A stretch of DNA of 64,000 bases from Byssothecium circinans (taxonomy: Eukaryota; Ascomycota; Dothideomycetes; Pleosporales; Massarinaceae). Both the position numbers and the translations under genes were made by a program. The DNA is taken from the NCBI GenBank assembly GCA_010015675.1, contig ML976990.1, positions 125,899-189,898 on the forward strand, written 5' to 3'. The notes beneath the pieces are model-generated. The model was not told the DNA's origin. It saw only the letters and a program-made list of their open reading frames with translations, and ran no database searches. Below are positions 10,523 to 22,250 of the stretch, piece after piece. Numbering within the stretch: the first letter of the stretch is position 1; every line of letters begins with the position of its first letter.

Positions 10523-12915
10523 GTGCCAGGAGATAGCGGGTGATCCTACAGCTTCGACAATGAGCCCCTCGCTATGACCTCTAGGATCAAAGCTTGTTTA
10601 AAGGTGCTGGTTGCGAAGCTCAGGAGGACTCCCAGAGGGAACACCGACTGTGTTCGAAGATGCGGTGTACAATTGTGCACTCGATCTGTGTAGAATTTAC
10701 GTGTATTCGTGGTGGTATGAAGGCGTGCGCAAAGTGGAAGCAGGCGGGAGGATGAATTTCGAGCGGGTGGCGACTCGATAGTGTGCGTTTGAAGGCGAAA
10801 GGTCGGGACGTGGGAGGCAAGGAGACTGGAGTATTTCAAGACAAAGAGCTCTTCGGTACTGAGGAACTCCTTAGGTGTGCTCAGTCAATGTGCGGATATG
10901 GAGAAGTAGCGACCAAGATAATGACGAAACTCGGAATGGACAGAGAGCGGGCCGGTAGCGACGTTCGTAGCGGATGATGAGGGTCTATGAGTCAGAGTGG
11001 TTCAGACGCGGATGCTGCCGCTCTAGACCAACGTGCGCAAACGGTTGAAGATGAAGATAAGTCGACACGATTCGAACAGAGGATAGAGACGTCGCGAAGG
11101 GCAGGGCGGCGATTGTGCTCGTCAACACTCATTCCGCACCAGCCAATCACGGCTGCCCACAGTCCACGAGCTTCATCCCTTGGAGAGCTCGACATGACCG
11201 CTCGGAGCTACTATGGGACGAAGAGACGGAACACATGTTCGCAGGAGCATCTCGGAAGTGTCCAAAGATGATTGTATTGTGGTTGTAATATCGTTGTCGT
11301 CCGGCGATCGCTTTCTGTATATGCACGTTTGCTCTCCACTCGGATCTAGCGGTGAAGACAACGCAGATGGCTCTGCCTGGCCCTTGGCATAGTACAAACA
11401 CAACGTGGATCTCCGTTATTGCAGGAGCAAGTTCCCCGGCTGAAATCTCGAGTAGCCTGAGTCGTAGTGAACAATACATGGAGAGAAATCTGGCGCCTAA
11501 ACAGAGACTATCTGCATGCCTCTGCAACAGGAAAGTCTGCCTCAGCCCATGCATAGGAGCGACCAGTGACACTTTCAATGCCAAGGCAACATTGAAGAAG
11601 ACGACCGCATTGGAGCATGTCTAGACTGGGGGTACTGGCTGGGGGTTCAATCGCTGTGCATTGGCACTGGAAGCTGTCGGTTGAAGCCCTCTCCCAACTC
11701 ACATGCGTCTTCTCGTTCCTCCTTGCCAAGTACCAGGCTGCCGTCGGGGAAGAGGGAATGCATACACTCAGCAAACAGCTATCCAATAGGGGCAGTAGCG
11801 AGACGGCATTCGTGATAGGCAACAGCAGTCGCAATATTGCAAAGTTTTCGAGAGCTGCAAAGGTCAAGGACGGCAAGGCAGACAATGGAGTTGTTGGAAG
11901 ATGATGCAATTGCTGGGCCAATGAGGCCATGCACCCGAAACGTCGCTGTACTGGTGGCTCGGCCTGCCGAAATAGCTAGCAGATAGCAGAGGATTCTGAC
12001 CGGCCGCGCAAGGGCTTTGGGAGAGGAGACCGGTCAGCAATACTCCGCCGAGCTTGTGTGGTGACTGGTCAGTGTCAGTGTCACTGGTGAATGCCTGGGT
12101 GGGTGGTGTGGAGTCGGTACCGCTGCCGCACCTTGTCGGGTCGCAGAGATCGTCTGGTGCCCGCAGCGCCGACTTGATGCTTAACAGAAAGCGAGCTATC
12201 CAAGTCACAGTAACAGCACCTGAGTCATCTCTGGCGCACGTCAGGACGAACCCTCGCGCTCCCGCCGCGCATCTCTGCATCTCTGCATCTCTGCATCTCG
12301 CTCTGCTCTTGCGTGCCCTATCGCCTTCGTTGCGCGACTGCCGCTCGTCTATCGTCGTCTATCGCCGGCGTTCTTGCTTGTCCTGTCTTGGGCTTGCTAT
12401 CAGGAATAACATTGAAGCGTCATACGCCAGAGTCACGAGCTTCGACAACGGCAACGGCAACGGCAAGACTCCCACGCTGCAGCCCGTCGCTCTTTGATAG
12501 CCCCAGCCATCCTTTCAACCCCCGACCCTCGAGATACGCGGTGCATCTGCAGGCCCTGCTAGACTCCTCCAGCCTTGTTGGCAAGGTGCTCAACCTTATC
12601 TCCGCGCCACGCCAGGCACTGCACCCTCGCCGCCAAACAGCACCCTGTTGTACATCGAACGGCATGGCTGCTGCCTGAGCTTGAGCTCCCCGCCTCGTAG
12701 CCCCATCGCGTGCTCCAGTCTGCTGAGAGATTCCCGACTGTCACTACTACCTCCATCACCCTGAGCCACACGCCGCCGTTGCTCTCGTGATGGCTTCCAC
12801 CAGCTCCATCCATTTTCTACCCACCCGTCGATAATCGCACGCCTACGTACACACCCTAGCACCTACACCGGGAGATACACCTACGCACCCTGGTCTCATA
12901 GAGGCCTCCCACCCA
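10523..12915. other. 2.4-kb divergent promoter region between the BTB gene and atg13
   Basis: No convincing gene is seen. It contains a CCAATCA box (11143-11149), the elements TGACCGGCCG (11997-12006) and GACCGGTCAGC (12028-12038), an 8-bp tandem repeat at 12273-12296, and a pyrimidine-rich stretch before 12916 that is probably a long atg13 leader. Open frames at 11508-11930 (-) and 12054-12497 (+) lack recognisable motifs and splice support. Confidence 0.5.
12273..12296. repeat. three tandem copies of CTCTGCAT
   Basis: The 8-base unit CTCTGCAT is repeated exactly three times, preceded by a half unit (GCAT). It lies about 620 bases upstream of the atg13 start in a C/T-rich tract. Confidence 0.9.
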
Positions 12916-15789
12916 ATGTACCCGCATCCGCGCCCTTCGCCGAGGGCCGCCTCTGCGGCCAACAACCTACAGACAAACCCCACACGAACCAACAATCAGC
13001 GGGACCCGGCTTCCGAACGCTCTTCTCCATTTTCAGATACCGCCCCCTACAGCGATCGAGGCGTCGAAGAGGGCGACGGCGAGATGGTTGGACGTACTGA
13101 GCAGACGTCTGAGGCGGACCAGAAGCACGTCCAGAAGGTCAACCAGGTCATCCAAGTACGCACTACTAGCTGATGCTTTGAGGGCCATGTATTAACAAGC
13201 GCACAGAATTTCTTTACCAAAGCTGCCCTCACCATCATCTCATCGAGAACACTGCTACCGCATGGGTACAACAAGAATGGTGACATTCGCCAGAATAAAT
13301 GGGTGAGCTCCGCTTTCCTCGACCGGAGACCCTCAAACTGACAAGAATAGTTCAACGTTGTCCTCGACGATACCGATGTCCTCGCCCAAGACCTTTCCGA
13401 GTGGAAAGCGATGAACGCCATGGCAGGCCAACACCCATCCCTTTCCATCGAGATATACCTAGACATAAAAAACTTGGGACACAAACAATCCTTGGTCATC
13501 CAGGATGAGCAGGGGAAGAGATGGGATGTGGCCGAGGCTCTAAACGTGCCCGTCGAGTCAACTTCTCGTGCGACTAGCCGTATGGGTAGATCGACTGAAG
13601 TGTTGTTAGAGCGCTGGCAAGTGAAAGTGGGCGACAAGAACTCGGTGCACCCGTCAGAATTGAGTGATCCATTACCAAATGTGTATAAGAAAGCCGTCGT
13701 CCTGTTCCGATCGCTGTACGCCTACCTCCGGTTCATTCCAACACACAAGTACTACAAGAACATCGCCAAGCAACCTGCAAACCATCCGTCATTGAAACTC
13801 AACTATCGAATATCAAACGGCGACTTCAGGAGTCCACGGCCAGACACATTGAGTACTCCACTATATCCCTCGACCGAGACTATAACCGAGACCCAAGAGT
13901 TCACACCCTCGAATTCGCCTGTTGGGCCCCTATGTATTTCTGTACAATATCGCACAAACTGCGAATTCAGTGTCGAAGATTCCGAGTCGCTACTAAGCTC
14001 CCACTTCATGGGCTTGGACAGCACATACATGGAACAGGCAACGCGAGAGACGAGCCAGATCCCCGGATCATTGCCCGTCAACAAGATACATCCCCAGGAA
14101 TCCCCAGACTTAGGCCAAGCCTATGGCAGCATGTCAACCTTTCATCATCCTGGGCCTCCGCCGGGAACAAGTCCCATGTCAGCCTTGCGCGCTGCGCGCG
14201 ATATGCCCTCTTCTTCGCCAGTAGAATCACCACCTCAGAAGCTTCCTCCTAACCACCGCAAAGCGCAAGGCTCCAAGTCATCACTCCGTTCGAATGAGAC
14301 GCCATCCTACCAGAGGCGTACGTCAGTCTCCTTTCAACCTTTCAAGGCTGGTTCGCTCTCATCATCTCCTGCCCCAGGACCCGGCGTTCTCCCTTCTCCC
14401 GGAAGCTCGCTTGGAAGGCCAAGCAGCTCTCTGGGGCGGAATCCAACTCCGAGTGCTTTAAATCAGCCACGGAATCGAACGTCGTTGACAGCGCTTCCGC
14501 AGGCAGCTCTTCGGGCCCCATCTCTACCCAACGAAACTGCCATCACTTCTTCCGCCTCCAGTTCGCCAAAGCCCGCGCCAATTACCCGTTATAGCAGCAG
14601 TTTTGGTCACAGGAGAAGCAGATTTTCATCCGGAGGTGGCAGCAAGACCGAAGAGGAGAACCTGAGTAGCGGAAAAGGCAGTGTAGCTTCGTCCCAACAA
14701 AGAGGCTCGGAAGTTCTCAACGAAGGAGAGGGCGCGAGTTCAGGCTCAATCAAGACCGATGACGAGAACATTTCAGACTTCTTGAAACTCCTTGAGCAGA
14801 AGAAGGAACTCAAGAGCTTCAATCGGAGCGATAATGCTTCGCGGGATGCCACCATGCGCAAGACCACCGCACAACTCTCGAAATATCAACGTATGCGAGA
14901 ACCGCATTCTCAGCTGTCCCAACTGTCCGATTCGATTTCGTCGTCCATGATGCTTCAGCGCTCGTCGTCCTCATCCAGTCGCCAGCTTTCGAGTGTCCCT
15001 GCTATGATTGCTGGTACTTCTGTTTCCACTGCCTCATCCCCGGGAAAGCCCATCTCCCCACACACTCCTCACACGCCCGCCATTCCCTCGCGATTGAGTG
15101 CTAACAGTATCATCGAATACGAGCCCCGCCGCAGCCGAAGTCGAGCTGGTCAGCCACCCCGTAGTCACGAGGCTGTTGATCTTCAAGAGCAAAGTGAGAG
15201 CGACGACCAGAGTTCAAATGCAATCGACATACCTACGTCTCCAAGACCCTGGAATTATAATCGCCGATCTAGCTCGGCTGCGCAGCAAAACCGTGCCATG
15301 GAAGACGAACCGGATCTGTTCGGCCTGCGCTCGGCTAGCCTTCCCACCGAAGAGGTAGATCACCAGCGGGACTTGCAGCGCATAACGGAGCCTGATCTCA
15401 CTTCAAGTGGGCTGTTTGCGCAAACTGAGCTTCTGGCCAGCGAACGCGATGCTGGAGCTCTCCGACCACCAAGTTCACGTGACGAAATGTCACGACCTCT
15501 TTCGACCTCGGATCTTCCAGCTAAACGTGGCACGTACTCTGGTAGTAGTCGTGGTCGTGGAGGCTACTCTTCGCATGGCTCATCGACGAGCCTTACCACA
15601 GGTGTGTCGAGCTCGACCGAACGTCAAAGTCGATACAACTTCACCAGCCGGCATGCACAGAACGATGACGATGAGCCTCTTCTCTTCCAAATGAGCGAAA
15701 TCACTGGCTCCAGGCGAAGCCTGGAGGAAACCCGCGGCGGTTCAAGCACTGGCAGCGGAGGTAGGCGGGGATCACCCTGGCTTCGTTGA
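12916..15789 (+). CDS. atg13: autophagy protein Atg13
   Basis: This is the regulatory subunit of the Atg1 kinase complex. In the family, TORC1 phosphorylation of Atg13 blocks autophagy, and its dephosphorylation lets the complex assemble at the phagophore assembly site. Three exons, 12916..13155, 13207..13302 and 13351..15789, give 924 residues. All junctions are in phase 0 and the introns are 51 and 48 bases. The N-terminal HORMA domain is recognisable across the junctions: NQVIQ joins NFFTKAALTIISSRT, then NKW joins FNVVLDDTDVLAQDLSEW. It continues with YKKAVVLFRSLYAYLRFIPT and an EFSVEDSE segment near residue 300. The remaining two thirds are Ser/Pro-rich and disordered, as expected for the Atg1/Atg17-binding and TOR-regulated region. 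Near the C-terminus DDDEPLLFQMSEI matches the acidic/Phe motif common at the end of fungal Atg13. Confidence 0.93.
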
Positions 15790-16517
15790 CCGCACCCTTA
15801 TTCATCTTCACGTCCTGCATTTCTAATATTCATTACTTGTCCGCACTTCGGCGTACGGAATGTACCTTTGTGTTTCCCTTGCGAGTAGTTTTATTACTCA
15901 ATCTTCTTCTCTTTTTCCTCAAGCGCTATATACACTCATGCGTCAGCGGCCGCACCTTAGTATTGTTTTTCCCCCGCAAAAGATGTCTTAGTTGCATCTT
16001 TTGGTCTTCTCCTTGTCATCATCAAATTGCGTACCCGTTTGGAATAGCCTGGAACGGAGCCGGTTTGGACCCGGCGTTACATTACTTAGCGCATTTCCGG
16101 GAAGGACATCTGGCTCATATATGTGTGTGGCATATCGGTCTGCTGTTTATAGATCATCGACATACGTCGCGCGGCGCTTGGCTTGGGGTATGGGGTCTGG
16201 GGCTCTGTGGTTGAAGATAACCCGACGGCATCGTATGCATGTAGTCTCGTCAATACTTGAATCTAGTCTGTTATATTCATACTCTTGTGCCTGTACCTTA
16301 GCTAAAATACAACTCTGTGAAGGATATGAGTCGATGAGGCCATCATTCGACCTAGTGAACTGGATGTCGTCTGCAAGCGTGAGATCTCCACGTGTCTCGC
16401 GTAGACCTGCCCGTGCACCCGCGCCGACGCGCTAAACCCCCTCGACGCGTCGCGTCTTCCTAATTATCTTCATTGCGCCATATCGCTATTATTCAACCTC
16501 AACTACTACCACGCACG
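15790..16517. other. intergenic: atg13 3' region and promoter of the next gene
   Basis: The first half is T-rich and fits an atg13 3' untranslated region. The last 100 bases hold MluI-box-like elements, listed separately. No gene is recognised. Confidence 0.55.
16426..16456 (+). promoter_or_regulatory. MluI cell-cycle box cluster
   Basis: A perfect ACGCGT at 16445-16450 is followed directly by CGCGTC (16451-16456), and GACGCG precedes it at 16426-16431. The perfect box is about 70 bases upstream of the ATG at 16518. ACGCGT is the established binding core of the MBF (Mbp1-Swi6) regulator of G1/S genes. That it works here is inference. Confidence 0.45.
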
Positions 16518-19424
16518 ATGCCTGCAAACACGCGAACCAGCAACAAGAAGGTGAATTTCAAAGCCTACTATTCAAAAAAGATACCGAAACAAACATACTT
16601 CCCACATCGCCGAAAAGTAGTGCGAAGGCCGGATCCTGACGATGATGCCGCGGAACAGCAGCTGACGTTCGTACCGGAGAACATGACGAGGAGCGAGGAC
16701 TCGGATAAAGAGAACAGAGAAGATGCGACAGATACGGAGGAGGTCGGGGTTGTGATTGTAGATGAGCGAGAGCAACCGGAAGAGGTTCAGCAGAGAGGCA
16801 AGACGGTGGCAAAGAGGGGAAAGAAGCGGACCAGTGACGTTGTGCAGGAGGATGCGGACGAAGAAGTGGATTATGTACAATTAGCTCCAAAGCGCAGGAA
16901 GAAAGCTGCTGCACCGAAGAAGAAACGTCGATCCACAGCTCGTGTCCAGTCCGAGTCCGAAAACGAGAACGAAGGATCCTCCTCGCCCGCTGATTCTCAA
17001 GTAGAAACTGATCTCAAGGGTCGACGAAGAAGGCAATCTACAATGACGCAGATGGTAGAAGGCCGTCGGCCTCAACCTAGAGTCAAAGAGCCCAAGTTTA
17101 AGCCCGCAAAGAAGGTCGCACGGAAAAGCAGGAGTGGCAAGGGTACCAAGGACCAGAAAAAGGATGTAAAGCAGCGGACTCTCACCCAGATGGTTCCTGG
17201 GATAAACACCTCGTTCGAGATATCCTCTGATGACTCGGAAATTGAGGTTGTGGGCCAAGAGGTGGAGGAAAGGGAGAGTCGGGTATACAATTATGCAACC
17301 ACTCAACAGCTCATTGAGCGAGGAATCTTGCTTCCGGACGATGTTGATACTGATGCAGAAGCTCATGAAGAAGGTCATCCTACAGAGGCAGGATCCAGGC
17401 AAGATGTACAAGGGCAGGATGATATCGATGAAACACGGGAAGGAAGTCCAATTATTCAACCTCGTTCCTCGCAACAAACGTCTAGTCGTCAGAGCACGAC
17501 TACTACAACCAATACGGCACCACATTCCATTCGAAGTTCAGCACAATCGAGATTCGGCCTGCTAGCGACGCCCGAGAGGCGCCGCATTCGAGAGATTCCT
17601 TCGTCACAATCGCCGGCCGAGTCGTTGATATCGACTCAGCATACACCTAATAGATCTGGCCGGTCACCTCTACTACGACGTTCCGCAAATCGTTCATCAG
17701 TTGCGGACACTCCTTCAAAACGTAAACAGGTCACATTTCAAGAGCCGACTCAGGAACAGCGCCCACCTCGACGGTCCTTGAAGAGGTTTGCAAGCACTAT
17801 CCTTGATTCTGAGGATGAGGACGAAGTGTTAGAGAATGACGACGGGCCCCACGGTAATGGCGGTATTGGTACTCAGGCACAAGCGCCGATACAAGAGCTT
17901 GGCAAGTCAGTGAAGGGAGCAGACGTTGCACCTGACACGCAAGCAGCACTTGCCGAGATCGGCCAGGCTTGTGAAATTCGTGATGCGAAGGATGCTACGG
18001 TGGATAAGGAAACATCCCAAGATCTGGGTATGCCGCAGGTTGAGGACGATCGCTCTCGAGAGCAGGGAGTCCCGCGAAACAGTCCCAAAGCACACCAAGC
18101 AGTGGAATCAACGGAAGGAATAGAGGTGCCACCGGATAACTATGAAGCATCACAGCAGCGGAAAGAACCACCGGCCACTCCCAGGGCTCAAGCAGTAATA
18201 GACCCATCGCATGGCTCGCCTTCTCCGCAGTATCTCTCCGCACATGCCGGTATCAAACGCGAGCCTTCGGAGGCAGTCAACATGTCTGCTTTACCCATAC
18301 CACTAACTCCTACATCACATCAAATGCCCCAGATAGAGCATGCAAGAGTCCCCGAAGCTACTCCCACAAAGCCACAACGCAAATCACCATTTGCAGAACG
18401 TCCACCAGCAACGCCGCCTCAAGAACGCAGAGTGCTTCAGGACACATTTCCATCCTCACCAATGATCATCGGCGACTCTGATGAGGAGGATGTGGAAGAG
18501 TCGCCGCCAACACCACCTTCAGCTTCACTTGGAACTCAGAAGACGGCCCATAAGCCTAGCCAACGACCCAACCTCCCTGTTAACGACGGGCCCATCGAAG
18601 TTACAAAACCACACCACGTTTCCCTCGACGAAGAGAACACGCAACTTCCCCACTCACCACATGTCCCCACCAAAGACGGTGATATCGAAGTCCCCTGTTC
18701 CCCCTCCCCAGCCCAACAAGACGAACAAGAATCCCAACTTTCCCACCTCCACTCCGCAGCCGCAGAGCAACAACTCCAATCCGAATACGCCTCGTACTCG
18801 CAGTTCAGCCCCAACGGCCCGCCACCCTCAAGCATGTACGTAGGCCACGAACCGGGCTTCTCATACCAATCCACCCCCTACCCACCGCGCCCACGCTGGC
18901 CCCCAACAGACCACTTCGTTCACTCGGGCGACATCAGCCAAGCAACCACCGTCATGGACCCCACACAAACCCAACTCCCAAACGCCGACTCACAGCAAGA
19001 GCAAGAGCAAGTGCAAGACCTCCCCCTCGTCGCCAACACGCCCCAGAAAGGAACAACGAAACAGGGAACGGAATCAAGGGCTACGACGACTTCACCGATC
19101 CGGATACCCAGTAGCTCACAGCCTGTATTCAACTCGTCGCCGGCGCGACCGCCACCTTTGGTCATTCCATCGAGTTACCCGAGTCCGGGGAAGATGAATG
19201 TTTACCTAGAGGGCGGTGTGGATGAGGGAGAGGATGACTGGAGTAGTCCGTTGATTATGAGGGGGGATGGCGTGGGGGATAGTGGGAGGGGGAAGGGGTA
19301 TAGTCAGTGGCTGGGTGACGGAGGGGAACACGCGAGTTACGAGGATTTTAGTATTCCTGCGCCGCCGCCTATGGTTAGAGGTGGTGAGGATGATGAAGGG
19401 GAGGAGGGGGATGAGGAGTTGTGA
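16518..19424 (+). CDS. disordered nuclear-type protein with paired TQM motifs, function unknown
   Basis: I do not recognise this 968-residue single-exon protein. The start at 16518 (MPANTRTSNKKVNFKAYYSK) is preferred over an in-frame ATG at 16473 because it gives a clean basic N-terminus. It is highly charged and predicted disordered throughout. Visible features: nuclear-localisation-like basic clusters (APKRRKKAAAPKKKRR near residue 135); two copies of a short motif (RRQSTMTQMVEG and QRTLTQMVPG) about 45 residues apart; SUMO-interacting-like hydrophobic/acidic stretches (VGVVIVDE, SEIEVVGQE, PMIIGDSDEED); many Ser/Thr-Pro sites; an acidic C-terminus (DDEGEEGDEEL). The upstream MluI boxes and these motifs hint at a replication, repair or chromatin scaffold role, but that is inference only. 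The 3' third is strikingly rich in ACC/CCC codons. Confidence 0.75.
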   Translation: MPANTRTSNKKVNFKAYYSKKIPKQTYFPHRRKVVRRPDPDDDAAEQQLTFVPENMTRSEDSDKENREDATDTEEVGVVIVDEREQPEEVQQRGKTVAKRGKKRTSDVVQEDADEEVDYVQLAPKRRKKAAAPKKKRRSTARVQSESENENEGSSSPADSQVETDLKGRRRRQSTMTQMVEGRRPQPRVKEPKFKPAKKVARKSRSGKGTKDQKKDVKQRTLTQMVPGINTSFEISSDDSEIEVVGQEVEERESRVYNYATTQQLIERGILLPDDVDTDAEAHEEGHPTEAGSRQDVQGQDDIDETREGSPIIQPRSSQQTSSRQSTTTTTNTAPHSIRSSAQSRFGLLATPERRRIREIPSSQSPAESLISTQHTPNRSGRSPLLRRSANRSSVADTPSKRKQVTFQEPTQEQRPPRRSLKRFASTILDSEDEDEVLENDDGPHGNGGIGTQAQAPIQELGKSVKGADVAPDTQAALAEIGQACEIRDAKDATVDKETSQDLGMPQVEDDRSREQGVPRNSPKAHQAVESTEGIEVPPDNYEASQQRKEPPATPRAQAVIDPSHGSPSPQYLSAHAGIKREPSEAVNMSALPIPLTPTSHQMPQIEHARVPEATPTKPQRKSPFAERPPATPPQERRVLQDTFPSSPMIIGDSDEEDVEESPPTPPSASLGTQKTAHKPSQRPNLPVNDGPIEVTKPHHVSLDEENTQLPHSPHVPTKDGDIEVPCSPSPAQQDEQESQLSHLHSAAAEQQLQSEYASYSQFSPNGPPPSSMYVGHEPGFSYQSTPYPPRPRWPPTDHFVHSGDISQATTVMDPTQTQLPNADSQQEQEQVQDLPLVANTPQKGTTKQGTESRATTTSPIRIPSSSQPVFNSSPARPPPLVIPSSYPSPGKMNVYLEGGVDEGEDDWSSPLIMRGDGVGDSGRGKGYSQWLGDGGEHASYEDFSIPAPPPMVRGGEDDEGEEGDEEL

Positions 19425-20143
19425 GTGTAGTAGTGCGGGATAAGGATTCTAGATTGAGGGATATATGGTTGTGATTTATGGCGAGTGAAGCAGGTCAGAT
19501 AGATGGTCCGAGTTATGTTTCCTATATTGCTGGTAACTAGCGTATTTATATTCGAAGAATATATTTTAGAAAAGCGTATTGAAATCACTCCCAGGGTTGT
19601 TTGAGATGGATATGATTACACAAATAATTTACCTCCTTTGGCCGATGTTGAAGTCGCTTTTTTCTCACAAACCTCTCCATCTAATCTTCCTCTTCGTTCG
19701 TCTTCATCCTCTTCGGCGAGTTCAAAAGGGACATCTCGCCCCAAACCTATTTTTTTGTATCTTGCCCTATAATATCTTAAAGTAAGATAGATCACACTAC
19801 ATCCTCTTTAGACAAGCGATCAATTCACATCAGAAAACTTGCAGTCATGAAAAACACTGTAAATGCACCTAATCCCTTTCTCCTACTCCATTCAACGCTA
19901 TAAGAGCTACCTTAAACTAAAAGAAGACAGAAACGCCGCTTTGAAAATGCATTCATTATCCAAGATACTCCCTCCCTATGCAACCCACATGTATGCCCAT
20001 TCTGAATAAACAGTGGTATCCCAAAATAAAGAATAGATAAAAAAGAAAGGAAAAGGAAAGAAAGGGAAAGAAGAAGCCCAACAATCCAGCTTAAATAGCA
20101 AGAACTGAATCGTCCAATATTACAACAGGATCAATCTTCGTTT
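19425..20143. other. convergent 3' region, no gene seen
   Basis: This A/T-rich stretch lies between the stop codons of two converging genes and includes purine-rich AAAGAAAGG-type runs near 20040-20075. It fits 3' untranslated sequence. No gene is recognised. Confidence 0.55.
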
Positions 20144-22250
20144 TTACATCATCAGATATCCCGAAACAGAAATCGCCATCACGATACCAACCATATTCGG
20201 CGCAAACCTCTCCACTCCACTCGTAATCTTGATAGCCGCCAGTTTCATATTGGGAATATACGGCGCGGGCGTATTACTCGCCAAGGTGCCATTCCAGCAG
20301 TACTTTGTAAAGCACTGCTGGCATGCCTGGGGCACTGACTCGTTATTCCTAGCGAGCGAGCGCGATATGACGGCACAGCCGACACAGGTAGACCAGTCCT
20401 CGAAACCAGGGAGCGATGAGTTGGCCATGGTGGCGACGTTGTAGCCGTTCTGGATCATGGCGTTCCTTTCCTGGTTGCTGTAGGCGAGTTTGGCGAAGGT
20501 GGAGGTGTTGGACTGGTACACGTAGGGGGCGTTGGGAAGGTAGACGATGATGGGGGATGAGCCCTTGCCTGTCAGGTTCTGTGCGTTGCAGCCGAAGAAT
20601 GCGGGGCGGTTGTTGAAGCCGAGGTTGACGAGCGTGTTGACATCAGGTATGTAAGGAAACGCGGTGCTGTTCTGCATCGTCGCGTTGGTGGTGCGTTGAT
20701 AAGTGGCGACGAGAGAGGTGCCGTTGGGCCAGTTCTCCGCGCTGCTTGTGGGCTGGACGGTATCGGCGGACGAGTCCACGGCGAAGATAACGTCGACCTT
20801 GCGCTGAGGTTGAATAAGGGGAATCAGCGGAAGATTTTGCAAGTCTTCCCCGCCGTCAACAAGCGTCAAACGGTTAGCTTGAGCACTCGGGTTGGTGCGG
20901 TTGTTGTAGTGAAGGAAAGGGTTTGGCGTGTAGTCGGCGATATCATTATCGTTTCTGCTAATGGTACTGAGAACTCCGGTGACGGCATTCTGGAGGAAAT
21001 CAGGTACACCCAGGCCACCTACGTTGAGCAGGATTTGGTTGAAGAGCGAGGATGAAGTCCCCATGACAAAACCGACATTGTCAAAGCCTCGCACACACTG
21101 TTGCCCGTCGGGGACGGATCCACCGGTGAAGTTGCTACCGATGTACTTCAAAGGAGCGAAACCGTACAGGGTTGGATCGTAGCTACCCATCTCGTACGGG
21201 TTGAATTCGATGTTCGTCGCCGACGTTGAAAGAAGCGTCTCGCCGGGGGCGCGCTCAAGAGCCACGAGCATCGGGAACGGGGCATTTGCGTTCTTGAAAT
21301 CATTGTCATCCTGAATAGACGACCAGGTGTATCCCGGGCCACCATCTGTCGCAGCCACGAATTGGAAGGACAGAGCGCGTGCCCAATAGTCCGTCAACGA
21401 TGTATTGTACGTTCCAACAGCCCTCTCTTTAGATGCGACGGTTTCTACCAAATTCTTATAGTAATCAACTTGGGAAAGGATCTGGACACCTCCAGTCTTG
21501 GGTCCTAAGCTGCTGTTAGCCATCCATGTACAGCAGAGGCTGATCTCGACATTACGTACCCACAAAAATGGAGTTGGAAAGCTGCCAGATGTCGCCATTA
21601 TTGTTCTTGTCGATGATGCTCTGCACCGACGTGAAGTTATTGGCGTAGATGGACCCTAGCAACCAACCACCACCTGATAATCCAGCAACATAGGTCGCAC
21701 TCTGGAGCAAACCACCTAGCTTCCCCGCGACGGTGGAGTTGGGCGTTCTCGAATCGAAGGCAGCGAATGCACCACCACCGTTCAACATAGCCCGGTAGCC
21801 TCCTCCAGAGAAGGCAAGTCCGATGTTTGGCAGCGCCGAAGCATCATCCTTGTACTTCTCAATATATTTGGCGGCATCGAAGCCGTTGATGTTCGCACGT
21901 CCCAAGAAGTCCTTCATCGGTTGTACCGTGTTCGGCCTCCTCTTCTGCAGCCATGATTTCTCTTCGTCGGACATGTCATTGGCGACGCGGACACTCGGCT
22001 TCGTGGACGGGCAGTCGACTGCGGCGGGCGCGTAGCCATTTGGTGCCTGAGGCGAGGCGCGTTTGAAGAAGTCCAAGGCATCGGGGGCAGAATTTGCGTC
22101 AAGTTCGCGGCGACCGACCGAGGAAGCTGCGACGCGTGTTAGCCCATAAGCAATAAGCACTCCGAATCGTAAACATTGAAGGAAAGAGGTCGCGTACGTA
22201 CCACTTGCTAAGCATGTGAGCGCCGAAGCTGTGAGGATTTGGAACTTCAT
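20144..22250 (-). CDS. secreted/GPI-anchored lysophospholipase (phospholipase B)
   Basis: Phospholipase B removes acyl chains from phospholipids and lysophospholipids at the cell surface or outside the cell. Three exons, 22250..22202, 22126..21560 and 21504..20144, give 658 residues. The first exon encodes a hydrophobic signal peptide (MKFQILTASALTCLAS). The catalytic serine lies in GLSGGGW (residues 165-171), after the oxyanion-type AFSGGGYRAML, and the catalytic Asp in LTLVDGGED. Junctions are in frame: FVG joins PKTGGVQIL. Many N-x-S/T sites suggest glycosylation, and paired cysteines occur in GCAVISRSL..CQQCF. The C-terminus ends in a hydrophobic stretch (MVGIVMAISVSGYLMM), consistent with GPI-anchor addition. 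Intron 1 is 75 bases with no stop, so an unspliced message would stay in frame. Family length is about 600-650 residues. Confidence 0.93.

Noticed and set aside
11508..11930. 140-codon minus-strand frame in the atg13 upstream region
   Set aside because: Leu/Ser/Cys-rich, with overlapping frames on the other strand and no motif. It lies in probable promoter or leader sequence.
12273..12296. Short direct repeats considered as CRISPR or regulatory array
   Set aside because: An 8-base unit without spacers is a simple tandem repeat. CRISPR arrays are not expected in a fungal genome.
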